A stretch of DNA of 64,000 nt from Chthoniobacterales bacterium. GTDB lineage: Bacteria; Verrucomicrobiota; Verrucomicrobiia; Chthoniobacterales; UBA6821. Where the stretch lies: contig JAIEQL010000032.1 of the NCBI GenBank assembly GCA_019747735.1, positions 27,541 to 91,540 on the forward strand, in the 5' to 3' direction. Below, in pieces: positions 46,038-55,474 of the stretch; within the stretch, counting starts at the first letter, position 1, and every line of letters begins with the position of its first letter. The notes below the pieces were generated by a model. The model saw nothing but the letters and a program-made list of their open reading frames with translations, did no database searches and had not been told where the DNA came from. The translations under genes were made by a program, and so were the position numbers.

Positions 46038-46985
46038 ATGCTAAAAATGGTTTTGTTAGATACAGAAAAACTTCCTTCTAAACAAGGTAGTGAGCTGCAA
46101 GAACGGTTGTATCAGCTTGGTGAACTGACCTCTTACGTGAATACGAATCCCGATGAGCTCGTAGAGCGATGCCGAGATGCGGAGATTATTTTGGTTAATA
46201 AAAATTTACTGACTGCGGAACATTTCAAAGTCTTAAAACAGTTAAAATATGTCATCGTGATGGCTACTGGCTATGACAATGTAGATGCTGCAGCGGCACG
46301 AGATTATGGAATCAAAGTGAGTAATTTACCGACCTATTCAGCGACAACAGTGGCCCAACACACATGGGCACTGCTTCTAGAGCTGACTAATCAAGTGGGA
46401 AAAATTAGTGAGATCGTTAAAAAAGAAAAAAAGTGGACTGCCATCAAACATCGCCATTTGGAAGTAGCAGACTTGACCTTGGGTGTATTTGGATTCGGCA
46501 ATATCGCTCAGAAGATGATCAAAATTGCGTTGGCCTTTGGAATGAAAGTGATCGTCAGCGGAACGCGGTCGCATTATGAAACAGAATTGCCAGTTCAGTT
46601 TGTAGATCGAGAGACATTATTTAAAAACAGCGATGTGATTAGCCTGCACTGCAGTTTGAATGACACAACGGCTAACATCATCAATGCCACTAACCTTGGG
46701 ATGATGAAACCAACATGCTTGCTGGTGAATACATCACGAGGGGGACTCATCCAGGAGGTGGCTTTGTATGAGGCCTTGGTTCATCAAAAAATTCAGGGAG
46801 CAGCATTAGATGTTCTCAACCAAGAACCAGTTACCCCCGACAATCCTCTCCTAACTTTAGAAAATTGCATCATTAGTCCGCACAATGCCTGGATGAGTGA
46901 GGCTTCTCTACAACGTTGGCAGAATCAGATTGTTGCTTGCGTGAAAGGCTATTTAGCAGATGAATTGATCAATGTGATTATTTGA
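46038..46985 (+). CDS. D-2-hydroxyacid dehydrogenase (NAD-dependent)
   Basis: Reversible reduction of a 2-oxo acid. The 315-residue product has the GxGxxG-type site GVFGFGNIAQKMIKIA, the substrate Arg in LVNTSRGGLIQE, the Glu in LDVLNQEPVTPD and the His in IISPHNAWMS. The overall pattern resembles glycerate/hydroxypyruvate dehydrogenases (HprA). It has a clear Shine-Dalgarno sequence (GGAGG, 7 bases before ATG), unlike nearly all neighbours, which may hint at separate acquisition. Confidence 0.88.
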   Translation: MLKMVLLDTEKLPSKQGSELQERLYQLGELTSYVNTNPDELVERCRDAEIILVNKNLLTAEHFKVLKQLKYVIVMATGYDNVDAAAARDYGIKVSNLPTYSATTVAQHTWALLLELTNQVGKISEIVKKEKKWTAIKHRHLEVADLTLGVFGFGNIAQKMIKIALAFGMKVIVSGTRSHYETELPVQFVDRETLFKNSDVISLHCSLNDTTANIINATNLGMMKPTCLLVNTSRGGLIQEVALYEALVHQKIQGAALDVLNQEPVTPDNPLLTLENCIISPHNAWMSEASLQRWQNQIVACVKGYLADELINVII

Positions 46986-47025
46986 GAAAAACTATTAACT
47001 TTTTGAGCACCTTAGCCTTTATTTT

Positions 47026-48885
47026 GTGAATCCTTCCCCACTCCGCATTATCACTATTGGACATGTCGATCATGGCAAGTCGACCTTATTAGGCCGGCTT
47101 CTTTTTAACACGGATGCTCTTTCTCAAGAAAAACTCACTGCACTAGCATCAGCTAGCCAAGCCGAAGGGAAAGAGATGGAATTTGCTTTCTTGCTCGATG
47201 CCTTTGCGGAAGAACAACGGCAGAACATCACTATTGAAACAACACAGATTCCCTTTCGCACCTCTCAGCGTGACTACCTCCTTATTGATGCCCCCGGTCA
47301 TGAGGAATTTTTAAAAAACATGGTGACCGGAGCAACCTCTGCTCATGCCGCTTTGCTGCTCATCGATGCAGCTGAAGGGATCAAACAACAAACCCACCGT
47401 CATCTGCAACTCTTGGCACTGTTAGGTATTAAGCAGATCGCTGTACTGATCAACAAAATGGATCTTGTCCATTATGACGTTGTGACTTTTCAAAAAATAG
47501 CCACCGCTACGGAGCAACTCTTCGGTGACTTTCACCTTCCTAAGCCTCTTTTCATACCGATCTCAGCGCGTTTGGGAGAAAATATTACCACCGCAAGTCT
47601 CCTGATGCCATGGTATCAAGGTCCAACACTGCTAGAAGCAATGGATCGTTTTCATGCTCCTCCCTCTCTGCATGAAAGCCCACTCCGTCTGATCGTGCAG
47701 GATGTATATCATTTTGAAAAACGCCGTTTGATTGTTGGCCGCGTAGAATCAGGCACTCTTCGTGTCGGCCAAGAAGTCCTCTTTTCTCCTTCAGGAAAAA
47801 AGAGCAGCCTTCGCTCTTTGGAAGAGTGGAACACACCAATAGCTCCCACAACAGCTCTACCAGGAGCCTCCGTAGCGATCACATTAGAAGAACCGCTTTT
47901 TATAGAACGAGGGCACGTTGGAAGCGACCCTCATTCTTTGCCACTACAAGGAGATGAAATCAACGCTCAGATTTTTTGGCTCGATCCTCAACCCTTGCTC
48001 TTGAATCAATCAATAACACTCAAACTTGGAACCCAGAGTGTTCAAGCATCTCTCATTGCTATTAAGCATATCCATGATGCCATGACTTTGCAGCCCCCTG
48101 CTAGAGAGTATGTAGAAGTGGCGCAGCATGAAGTAGCCACCGTTTCTTTGCACCTACATCAATCGATCGTTTATGATCACCATGACCAAATCGAAGCGAC
48201 AGGTCGTTTTGCTGTAGAAGTAGAAAACCGCTTCCGAGGTGGTGGCATCATTTTAAAAAATGAAAAAAGGAGCTCTCATTCTAACCTCACCTGGAGTTCT
48301 AGTTACATTAGTCGTGAAGCTAGGAGAAAACAGTTTGGGCACCCAGGAGCAATCCTTTATTTTACCGGGCTTTCAGGGGCAGGAAAATCCACTTTAGCCA
48401 AGAGCTTAGAAAAATATTTGCACGAACGAAACATCGCTACTTTTATCCTTGATGGAGACAACCTCAGATATGGACTCTGCTCTGACCTTAGTTTTTCAAA
48501 AGAAGATCGAACTGAAAATATGCGTCGTGTCGGAGAAGTAGCAAAATTGTTTGCAGAGGCAGGGCTAATCGTCATCGTTGCCTTAATCGCTCCCTTTCGG
48601 GCTGATCGTGAGCTCTTGAGAACTTCCTGCCTACGCGAAAAAATTCCTTTTGCAGAAATTTTCATCGATGCCTCGTTGTCAACATGTAAAGAACGAGACC
48701 CTCATGGTCTTTATGCCAAGGCCCAGGCTGGCACTATTACTCATTTCACGGGCATTACCTCACCTTATGAATCCCCTGATACTCCAGACTTACACCTCAT
48801 AACTGATCAACATTCTTTAGAGGAAACAATTCAAGAGTTGGAGCAATTTGTCTTGGAAAAATTTTCTTTTCCTTCCCAAACATAA
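47026..48885 (+). CDS. cysNC: Bifunctional sulfate adenylyltransferase subunit 1 / APS kinase
   Basis: A fusion that activates sulfate to APS (CysN GTPase with CysD) and then phosphorylates it to PAPS (CysC). The 619-residue product has the G-domain motifs GHVDHGKSTLLGRLLF, DAPGHEEFLKNMVTGA and NKMD. EF-Tu-like beta barrels follow. The kinase domain begins near residue 445 with YFTGLSGAGKSTLAKS, then LDGDNLRYGLCSDLSF and ENMRRVGEVAKL. It starts at GTG 47026. The 3' end overlaps the convergent permease gene by 55 bases. Confidence 0.94.
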   Translation: MNPSPLRIITIGHVDHGKSTLLGRLLFNTDALSQEKLTALASASQAEGKEMEFAFLLDAFAEEQRQNITIETTQIPFRTSQRDYLLIDAPGHEEFLKNMVTGATSAHAALLLIDAAEGIKQQTHRHLQLLALLGIKQIAVLINKMDLVHYDVVTFQKIATATEQLFGDFHLPKPLFIPISARLGENITTASLLMPWYQGPTLLEAMDRFHAPPSLHESPLRLIVQDVYHFEKRRLIVGRVESGTLRVGQEVLFSPSGKKSSLRSLEEWNTPIAPTTALPGASVAITLEEPLFIERGHVGSDPHSLPLQGDEINAQIFWLDPQPLLLNQSITLKLGTQSVQASLIAIKHIHDAMTLQPPAREYVEVAQHEVATVSLHLHQSIVYDHHDQIEATGRFAVEVENRFRGGGIILKNEKRSSHSNLTWSSSYISREARRKQFGHPGAILYFTGLSGAGKSTLAKSLEKYLHERNIATFILDGDNLRYGLCSDLSFSKEDRTENMRRVGEVAKLFAEAGLIVIVALIAPFRADRELLRTSCLREKIPFAEIFIDASLSTCKERDPHGLYAKAQAGTITHFTGITSPYESPDTPDLHLITDQHSLEETIQELEQFVLEKFSFPSQT

Positions 48886-50036
48886 CGCCGTAAAAAAACA
48901 AATAAGGTAGCTGTCAAGGGAACCGCAAGTAGTGCCCCTAAAAGGCCTCCCAAAATAATGCTCCAGGTGAAAACGGAGAGAATAATCAACAGCGGATGGA
49001 GTCCCACGGAGTGCCCCACAATACGGGGCGAGATAAAAATACCGTCGATGTTATTAGCCCCCAAAAAAATAAAAGTGACTAACAAAGGGTGCCACCAGTC
49101 TCCAAACTGCGCTACTGCAATGAGTATAGCTGGTATCAAGGAAATAATGATTCCTGCATAAGGAACAATTCCAAGAATCCCTACCATCAACCCCAGCAGA
49201 GGCGCAAAATCAAGATGAACAAAAATCATGAGCGCTGTGGCAATGATAGTTCCATCGATAAAACTAACAACAAGCTGACCTCTAAAAAAAGTGATGATGA
49301 TATTGTTGATTTCAAGCAGGAGGGAAACCACTTCTTCTTTTAAAGGAGAAGAGGGGAGCGGCAAGTAGTAACTCCATCCCTCCTTAATCGCAGTGCTTTT
49401 AAGCAGGAAGAAAAAAAGCAAAATAGGAACTAAAATAAGACTGATTAACGTCCCAAAAATGCCAAAGACACCACCAATACTACTGGTAGCAAATCGCCCC
49501 AAAGCTTCTACCATTGCTGGAACTTTTTGCTGCAGCCATGCTACGCCTTCATTCATCAGCGTAACAGTATAGTCATGGATTTTGTCTGCTTGCGTTAGGG
49601 GAGTTGCTCCATCGCGATGTTGCGATGATTCCATAAAGCGATTAATAAAATCAGTGCTCGTGGTTACAATAGCTTGTACGTGCTGTGTGTAATCAGGAAG
49701 ATTTTTGATAAAGGAATTTGTTTGCTTTTGAAGAGTAGGACCAATCCAAAAAACAAGCCCTCCTATAAAAAAGAAGAGCATCGCAAAAACCGTCACTACC
49801 CCGAACATACGAGAAAAACCATGCCTGCAAAGCCATGAAACAATAGGGTTGAGAAGGTAAGTCAACACCGTTGCAATGGCTATTGGCATTAAGATAGCTT
49901 GAAAAATCTTGATTGCTTCGAGTACTGTCCAACCAAGCCCTAACACTATAAGTATAATCACAAGCCCGGCCAAACAGGTTAGCGCAGCCCAGCATACTTT
50001 TTGCTGAAACAATGTTGGAAAAGGAGATGGAGTCAT
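48831..50036 (-). CDS. AI-2E family transporter (PerM/YdiK-like)
   Basis: A 401-residue membrane protein with about eight hydrophobic segments. The family pattern is clear: TVLTYLLNPIVSWLCRHGFS near the N-terminus, a soluble loop with LPDYTQHVQAIV, and the late VGILGIVPYAGIIISLIPAI plus FISPRIVGHSVGLHPLLIIL. Family members export varied solutes or ions; the AI-2 name reflects one E. coli member only. The coding end overlaps cysNC, tail to tail. Confidence 0.88.
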   Translation of the reverse strand: MTPSPFPTLFQQKVCWAALTCLAGLVIILIVLGLGWTVLEAIKIFQAILMPIAIATVLTYLLNPIVSWLCRHGFSRMFGVVTVFAMLFFFIGGLVFWIGPTLQKQTNSFIKNLPDYTQHVQAIVTTSTDFINRFMESSQHRDGATPLTQADKIHDYTVTLMNEGVAWLQQKVPAMVEALGRFATSSIGGVFGIFGTLISLILVPILLFFFLLKSTAIKEGWSYYLPLPSSPLKEEVVSLLLEINNIIITFFRGQLVVSFIDGTIIATALMIFVHLDFAPLLGLMVGILGIVPYAGIIISLIPAILIAVAQFGDWWHPLLVTFIFLGANNIDGIFISPRIVGHSVGLHPLLIILSVFTWSIILGGLLGALLAVPLTATLFVFLRRYVWEGKENFSKTNCSNS

Positions 50037-50075
50037 GGTTGGAGATTAGTTGAAATTAAAAGTTGAAGTTCAACC

Positions 50076-50234
50076 TAAAAACGTGAATCGAAATAGGAAA
50101 TATGACGTAAGGACTTGGTCTTAGGTTGGTTTTTAAAAGCGTGCAGCCCACCTGGATGGTGCGTAAGCGATTTGAAAAACCAAGCTGAGGCTGAGTATAT
50201 TGCGTCAGATTTTCTGTTTCCATTAACGTTTTAA
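50076..50234. mobile_element. Miniature inverted-repeat element, family F
   Basis: The ends TAAAAACGTGAATCGAAATA and TTAAAACGTTAATGGAAACA (complement strand) are imperfect inverted repeats over about 30 bases (roughly 22 of 30 match). They enclose about 95 bases with internal pairing. A core-like relative lies near 8930-9020. It is the least certain of the seven families. Confidence 0.55.
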
Positions 50235-50282
50235 CTTTAACTGGCCATGAATTACTAAAACTTTAGTTGCCCACAGGAGAGA

Positions 50283-51002
50283 CTAAGCTGATAGGTCTTT
50301 TCTTGAGTGAAGAGTATTGGGCCCAGGATTAAAAAAACGAAACCAGTTGCCAACGTTTTTTTTCACTACTTCTCGAAAGGGAAGATAGTTTTCAACAAGC
50401 TTACCTCCTTGTGAGATTGCTTTCAAAAGAGTTTCTTGTGACAGGTGCGGTAACTCATAAGTTGTAAAGCTGATTCCCACAGAAGAGGCATGATGAGCAT
50501 CACTTCCAGTCATACTGGGCAAGCCCCGACGTTGGGCATAGATCGAAGCTTGTCGATTAAAATGCCTGATAGAGACAGCAGCATTAAAAGTTTCGAGAGC
50601 GGCAAGATCAAGTTCGTCAAGCACCTCCTTACGAATTCCTGCCCGAAAGCGATCAAAGGCATGAGGTGCTACAGCAAGCCCACCTCGTTCTCGAATGGCC
50701 TTAACAACAGTTTTAGCAGGTTTTCCTTTCATCCAAGGAAGTGTTGTCCCCAAACATAAAAGATGCCCTTCTTGAGTGGAGACCTCGACACCAGGAAGAA
50801 TTAAAAAATCATCGACTGCAGCTCCATCATCGCGAATCCATCCCTTGCAACGAAGATGCTCTACCCCTTCACAACTATCATGATCGGTAATAGCAATCCC
50901 ACTAAGCCCTTTTTTTCTAGCAGCAGCCACCATGCTTTCAGGAGAATGCACAGCGTCACGAGAAAAAAAAGTATGGAGATGAAGATCGAAAGAGTAGGTC
51001 AT
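50283..51002 (-). CDS. PHP-domain metal-dependent phosphoesterase
   Basis: The 239-residue product has the PHP metal motifs DLHLHTFFSRDA, GIAITDHDSCEGVEH, LPGVEVSTQEGH, VAPHAFDRFRAG and the late MTGSDAHHASSVG. Related stand-alone PHP proteins (YciV/RnaAM type) cleave small nucleotide or RNA ends, and others act on histidinol phosphate. Length and motif spacing fit the small YciV-like group. Substrate not determined. The ATG is at 51002. Confidence 0.85.
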   Translation of the reverse strand: MTYSFDLHLHTFFSRDAVHSPESMVAAARKKGLSGIAITDHDSCEGVEHLRCKGWIRDDGAAVDDFLILPGVEVSTQEGHLLCLGTTLPWMKGKPAKTVVKAIRERGGLAVAPHAFDRFRAGIRKEVLDELDLAALETFNAAVSIRHFNRQASIYAQRRGLPSMTGSDAHHASSVGISFTTYELPHLSQETLLKAISQGGKLVENYLPFREVVKKNVGNWFRFFNPGPNTLHSRKDLSA

Positions 51003-51166
51003 TATCCTAAAAATGTGACAAGTGGACGTGCAGAGGAAGTAATGGGTAACGGGTAATGAGTAATGGGTAAATAGAATATGAAGAAATAATGATGATTGAA
51101 GAGATATTCTTCTTGTCTTTGAAAAAAGGATTCAAAAATTCGACTCATTACCCAGTCTGTATCTAG
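51003..51166. repeat. Intergenic short tandem repeats (TAATGGGTAA-type)
   Basis: AATGGGTAACGGGTAATGAG continues with TAATGGGTAA at 51041-51072, and an inverse CTCATTACCCA occurs near 51145-51155. This looks like a simple-repeat hairpin. No gene. Confidence 0.5.
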
Positions 51167-53656
51167 TTATATCGAACTATATATAATGCGTATCTCTTCT
51201 TCTTTTTCTTTTATTTTTTTCTTCCATTCAGGAACTTCATTATCTCTAACTTCCTCTCTCGCTAGAAAAAGCATATCGTAATAGTAAGCAAGTCCAGGAT
51301 GCTCTATATCACCTCCGAATAGTTTTGCTAAAAGCTTAAAATTGCAGGCTTCCTGGTTCTCTCCTTCATTTTCGGCCTCTATATAAAGTTCATAATACTT
51401 AATACTTTGATTCCAAGCGTCAGCCCCTTCACTATTTCCCTCAAGATAATCCAGAAAAGCCTTGCGATAGAGCGACTTGTTATTGGAGTAATCTGCTAAT
51501 ATCTTTGCCTTCTCCTGCAAAGAAAGCAGTTCTTCCTCTGTTATGTCACTTTCAGCTAAATGTTCTGCATACTTTTGAAATTCTAATACGCTCTGTTGGC
51601 ATTGCTTGGCTATATTCCATTTTTTTTCTTTTGCATAGGCAGCCCAACGACAAGCTAATGCTACCCCCGGGTTTTTTTCATCGTCTCCCCATGCTTCTGC
51701 AAGCTTCCTGTAACGCTCTACAAGTAATACATCATTAGAGAGGATGGCTTCTGCCTGCTTTTCTAATACCTCCGCTTGCCTTTCTAAGGCTAACAATCTT
51801 TTTTCTTTTAACTTTAAAATCCCTGAGGCCTTTTTGGGTATTAGCATTTGGCCAAGCTCGCCACGCCCTCCTTCTACTGCTAGGAGAATAGTATAACTTT
51901 GTTCGTAGAGTGCTGCAGCAATTTTGTTTTGCTTCCCTAGTGCCCATGCTTGTTTTTCTAACGCTCCTGTGATCTTCAACTTGAGCTGATTCTGACCCTG
52001 ATACTGATCTTGCTCTAAACTAAGTTCACTACTTTTCGCTAATCTTATCCAGATCTCTGCACGCTCTCTAGCAAACTGTGCCATCATCTCATCTTTATTT
52101 ATTAAAGCCTCTGCAACTTGTTCAAAAGCACGACTAGCTTCTTTATAAGAATTAGCCTGGTAGCCTTTATCTTGAGAAAATGCCTTAAGAAACTTGTTCT
52201 GGAGGTAAGCTGCACCTGGCATATGTTCAGTTCCTCCCCATCTATTTGCTATTATCTTATGCTCTTCAGCACTATTGGCTGCTTGCTGGCACTCTTCAAT
52301 ATCTTTTAATCCATGATACTGATCTGCTCCTTCCTCAAAATGGGATGCACTCTTAAGACGAAGCTTTCTTTCATAAGGATCTTGTGCACAAATGGCTTCA
52401 AGATAAGCCTGTGCTGCTCCATGATTGTCCTTAGTACCTCCTAATAAATTAGCGATTTGTTTCCAATACCATACCTTTTTGGAACTATGCTCACTTGGGC
52501 TTAAGGATAAGGCTTTTATTTGTTCCTTAATTACTCGTTCCTCCTTCATTAAAACAGCCTTCCTTTTTAAGTAAATCGCAGCCACCTCATGGTTATTTTC
52601 TTCCTCATGACTCTCTGCTGCTTCTCGTAGTATGTGCCCCCTTTCCTTATGCAGTTTAGCAATATCAATGTCTGGCCTTGACTTTTCTAACTCAGGTATC
52701 ATTGCCTCAAATGCTAAAGCACTCGCCTGATGCAAGATGCTTGCTTCATTATTTTTTTTGAAATTGCTGGCAGCTTTTCTCCAAGATCTTACTGCTTCAC
52801 TCCATGCACTAATTATTAGATCTTGGTAGGCTGAAATACTTCCAAAGGAGGTGACTTGCTCAGTCAATATCTTAGCTAGTAATTCTAAAGCAGCTCCTCT
52901 CCTACGATGAAGCATGGCGACATCAGGTTGTTCATTTATTTCTGCATCGGCAGCTGCACGATAAGCACCAAGGGCCCCTCTCTCTAAATCATCCTGATCT
53001 CCTTTTAATGTCGCTAGTATCTTGGCATAGAGCTTAGTTTCTTTAGGCGTAATTTCTACACTGCTTATCCTTTGTAATTTTTTTTCAATCTTCTCTATCT
53101 CACTTTGAACTTCATTAATTTTTTGAAAATCTTCATTTTTCTTAAGAGAATTTTTTGTCATTTCTGCTATACCTTTCATTCTCACTAAAAAATTAGGGAA
53201 AGAAGGCATTCCCATCTTTGTTCTCCATCCTGCTGACTTTTGTATCTCCTCTGATGGCCGTGAATCAAAAACATTGCTCGGCGTTCTAAAAGCAAGTTTG
53301 ACTATCAGTGGACTAAAAGTTTCTTCATCAGTATAGGGGCCCTCTTTCTTTTCTTCTTCTAAAATCCCATTTGATTTGTCCTGGTCTGGCAAATGCTGTT
53401 CTTCTTGATTGCTTGTAGCACCAATACTCCAGAGGAGTCCCTTATTTAGACTATTAGGATCATACGTTAAATCAGCGCCTTGGATAAGCGCACGATTTTC
53501 TTCTGCTTGGCTATAACTAATAGTCTTTGAACCAAAATTCTCTTCCTCACTTTCTTTTTCTTGCCTTACTTCTGGTCTTATCATCGCGTTAACACGCCAG
53601 GAGGAAATCAAAATCATGCTTATGATGATGAGTAAAAAGGGGGAACTTTTTTTCAT
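51167..53656 (-). CDS. Large exported helical repeat protein
   Basis: Not recognised. From ATG at 53656 it has a clean signal peptide (MKKSSPFLLIIISMILISSW ending near VNA). The approximately 829-residue protein is almost all helical and rich in Ala, Glu and Lys, like TPR or Sel1 proteins. A motif of the form [LI]A-x3-GG-x4-(P/H)G-x-A-x2-Y returns near residues 400, 467, 650 and 780. It appears as IANLLGGTKDNHGAA, IANRWGGTEHMPGAA, LAEAWGDDEKNPGVA and LAKLFGGDIEHPGLA. The frame is open to 53710, but that would overlap nrnA. Envelope or host interaction is possible, without direct evidence. Confidence 0.7.
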   Translation of the reverse strand: MKKSSPFLLIIISMILISSWRVNAMIRPEVRQEKESEEENFGSKTISYSQAEENRALIQGADLTYDPNSLNKGLLWSIGATSNQEEQHLPDQDKSNGILEEEKKEGPYTDEETFSPLIVKLAFRTPSNVFDSRPSEEIQKSAGWRTKMGMPSFPNFLVRMKGIAEMTKNSLKKNEDFQKINEVQSEIEKIEKKLQRISSVEITPKETKLYAKILATLKGDQDDLERGALGAYRAAADAEINEQPDVAMLHRRRGAALELLAKILTEQVTSFGSISAYQDLIISAWSEAVRSWRKAASNFKKNNEASILHQASALAFEAMIPELEKSRPDIDIAKLHKERGHILREAAESHEEENNHEVAAIYLKRKAVLMKEERVIKEQIKALSLSPSEHSSKKVWYWKQIANLLGGTKDNHGAAQAYLEAICAQDPYERKLRLKSASHFEEGADQYHGLKDIEECQQAANSAEEHKIIANRWGGTEHMPGAAYLQNKFLKAFSQDKGYQANSYKEASRAFEQVAEALINKDEMMAQFARERAEIWIRLAKSSELSLEQDQYQGQNQLKLKITGALEKQAWALGKQNKIAAALYEQSYTILLAVEGGRGELGQMLIPKKASGILKLKEKRLLALERQAEVLEKQAEAILSNDVLLVERYRKLAEAWGDDEKNPGVALACRWAAYAKEKKWNIAKQCQQSVLEFQKYAEHLAESDITEEELLSLQEKAKILADYSNNKSLYRKAFLDYLEGNSEGADAWNQSIKYYELYIEAENEGENQEACNFKLLAKLFGGDIEHPGLAYYYDMLFLAREEVRDNEVPEWKKKIKEKEEEIRIIYSSI

Positions 53657-53678
53657 AAAAAATTTCGAACAGGCTAAC

Positions 53679-54656
53679 TTAAGGAGGAAGTGTCGCAGCA
53701 ATCCTTGCAAGGACTTCTTTTTCCACTTTTTCTAAACTGCTTGCGATGCGTGCTCCAGCAGCCATACGGTGACCACCACCACCATAAAAGCTACAAAAAA
53801 GAGCTGCATCAAAAGCCTCTGTTTTAGAACGCAGGCTCAAGCGAACTTTTCCTTCAGGGAGTTCTTCAAAAAAAACAGCCACCATCACTCCCTCGACAGA
53901 ACGCGCGACATCAATGATGCCTTCCGTATCTTCAGGCTGAATGCCAAACGAAAGGGCATCTGCTAAGCTCAGCGCAAAACTCACAACACGTCCATCTGGA
54001 GAAAGCTGAACATTAGTCAAGGCATGGCGCAATAATTCAAAACGTCGCCATGGTTGAGAGGCATACATCGCTTGCGAAATAGCTTCCACATTAACTCCAG
54101 CACGGATTAAAGAGGCTGCTATTTCAAAAGTTTTTGCAGAGGTCTGACTATATTGAAATGATCCTGTATCCGTAGAAATAGCAACATAGAGATTGGTCGC
54201 CATTGCTGGAGTGATTATAATCCCCTCCTGCAGCATTCCTTCTGCTAAAATTTGTCCTGTGGCAGGAGCAGTAGCATCAATAAAATTGATATCTCCAAAC
54301 TGATCATTGCTTACATGGTGATCCAGTGCGATCCATAAAGGTGCCTCAAAGCTAGCTAACACCGTCTTTCCAAGGCGTTCTTTGTTGGCTGTATCTAGTA
54401 CAAAAACCGCGTCAAAATGCTGCAGTCTTCCTGGAGGTCTTGAAAGAAGAGAGGATTCAGGCAGGTAAGAAAATTTTTCAGGCAACCCATCTTCATTCCA
54501 AACAGTCACCTGATGCCCCTCACTCTTAAGCCAGAGAGCAACTGCCAGCGTTGAACCAAGAGCATCTCCATCAGGACGAGCATGACTCACAACCAAGATT
54601 CGACGAGCTTGAGGAAGGAGTTTACAAATTTCTGAAAAAGAATTGGTGACGCTCAT
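53679..54656 (-). CDS. nrnA: DHH/DHHA1 phosphoesterase (NrnA-like oligoribonuclease / pAp phosphatase)
   Basis: Degrades short RNA oligomers and 3'-phosphoadenosine 5'-phosphate. The 325-residue product has the DHH motifs VSHARPDGDALGSTLAVAL, FVLDTANKERLG, IALDHHVSN and AISTDTGSFQYS, and the C-terminal DHHA1 GGGGHRMAAGARI. It follows rbfA in the nusA-infB-rbfA operon, as in many bacteria. Removal of pAp fits with the sulfate-activation genes elsewhere in the window. Confidence 0.9.
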   Translation of the reverse strand: MSVTNSFSEICKLLPQARRILVVSHARPDGDALGSTLAVALWLKSEGHQVTVWNEDGLPEKFSYLPESSLLSRPPGRLQHFDAVFVLDTANKERLGKTVLASFEAPLWIALDHHVSNDQFGDINFIDATAPATGQILAEGMLQEGIIITPAMATNLYVAISTDTGSFQYSQTSAKTFEIAASLIRAGVNVEAISQAMYASQPWRRFELLRHALTNVQLSPDGRVVSFALSLADALSFGIQPEDTEGIIDVARSVEGVMVAVFFEELPEGKVRLSLRSKTEAFDAALFCSFYGGGGHRMAAGARIASSLEKVEKEVLARIAATLPP

Positions 54657-54691
54657 GAACTCGAGTTAAGTCGACGTATTTGATATTAGTA

Positions 54692-55051
54692 TTAGAAATC
54701 ACCATCAGCTTGAGTCGTCTGCTCAATCTCATCAAGCAAGGCAATCACTCGTGTTCCGCGTTCAATTGATTCATCAAGTTCAAAATTTAAAATCGGTGTG
54801 TTCTTTAAAATCACACGCTTTGATAATGCCTGCTGAAGAAGCGGCCGATTTTTTTCAAGAAGGGACAAGGCTTCTTCTTTCTGAGTATTCGTTCCAATAA
54901 TACTAATGAAAACATGTGCTTGCTTTAAGTCAGGCGTAATGTCCACAGCACGTACTGAGACTAGAGGAGCTGTAAAAGTGAGCTCTCGTCCTATTAATAA
55001 ACCAAGCTCGCGCTTGATAAGTTCACAAACTCTGATGAGACGGTGATTCAT
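54692..55051 (-). CDS. rbfA: Ribosome-binding factor A
   Basis: A cold-shock 30S maturation factor. The 119-residue product has the usual N-terminus (MNHRLIRVCELIKRELGLLI), VSVRAVDITPDLKQAHVFIS and the C-terminal KNTPILNFELDESIERGTRV. The length is normal. It lies in the nusA-infB-rbfA-nrnA order on the minus strand. The gap to infB is 420 bases long because of nested mobile elements. Confidence 0.92.
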   Translation of the reverse strand: MNHRLIRVCELIKRELGLLIGRELTFTAPLVSVRAVDITPDLKQAHVFISIIGTNTQKEEALSLLEKNRPLLQQALSKRVILKNTPILNFELDESIERGTRVIALLDEIEQTTQADGDF

Positions 55052-55167
55052 GAGTCAGGTTGTAGGAATTTAGGTTACAGGTTGTAGGAGAAGTTAATTG
55101 AATGAGGTAATGAGCACTGCGGAGTAACATCGTAGTTCGACCTTAGTAGAAGCGTAGATCAGGAGGG

Positions 55168-55474
55168 TAGAGTCTGTTCAAAGTTCGCTGATATAGTCAA
55201 ATTACTTAGAAAGTACATGAAAGAACGCAGAGATTTTTAGAAAAGGCAAGACCGAAGAGCGAGCGCTATATCTTATAACGGGAGTAATGAGAACGTAGTC
55301 TTTTCCTGAAAAGATCAAGTCAATTTTGTGTAATTTCTAAGTAATTTGACTATAAGGATGAGGAGCAAGGAGCAACAGCGCACAGCTAAGGAGTGTATAT
55401 GAATATACCCGACGAAGCGAACACTAGTGGGACACAGCTCCTCGCCTTATCAGTAGAACTTAGGACAGGCTCTA
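55168..55474. mobile_element. Miniature inverted-repeat element, family G, with nested family D copy
   Basis: The left end GTAGAGTCTGTTCAAAGTTC and the right end (complement) GTAGAGCCTGTCCTAAGTTC can be extended to about 39 bp once the nested element at 55192-55354 is removed. The core at about 55360-55445 has GCGCACAG, GAGTGTATATG and ATATAC, as in families A and C. The right end contains the infB stop codon TAG (55472-55474). Confidence 0.75.
55192..55354. mobile_element. Miniature inverted-repeat element, family D, copy 2 (nested)
   Basis: 163 bp with the same length and ends as the copy at 26571-26733, in reverse orientation. It is bordered by TA on both sides and lies within the left arm of the family G element. 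Removing it rejoins the two halves of the G inverted repeat, so D arrived after G. Confidence 0.85.

Noticed and set aside
53657..53710. Longer N-terminus of the exported repeat protein
   Set aside because: It would overlap nrnA and place 18 residues before a good signal peptide that starts MKKSSPFLL.
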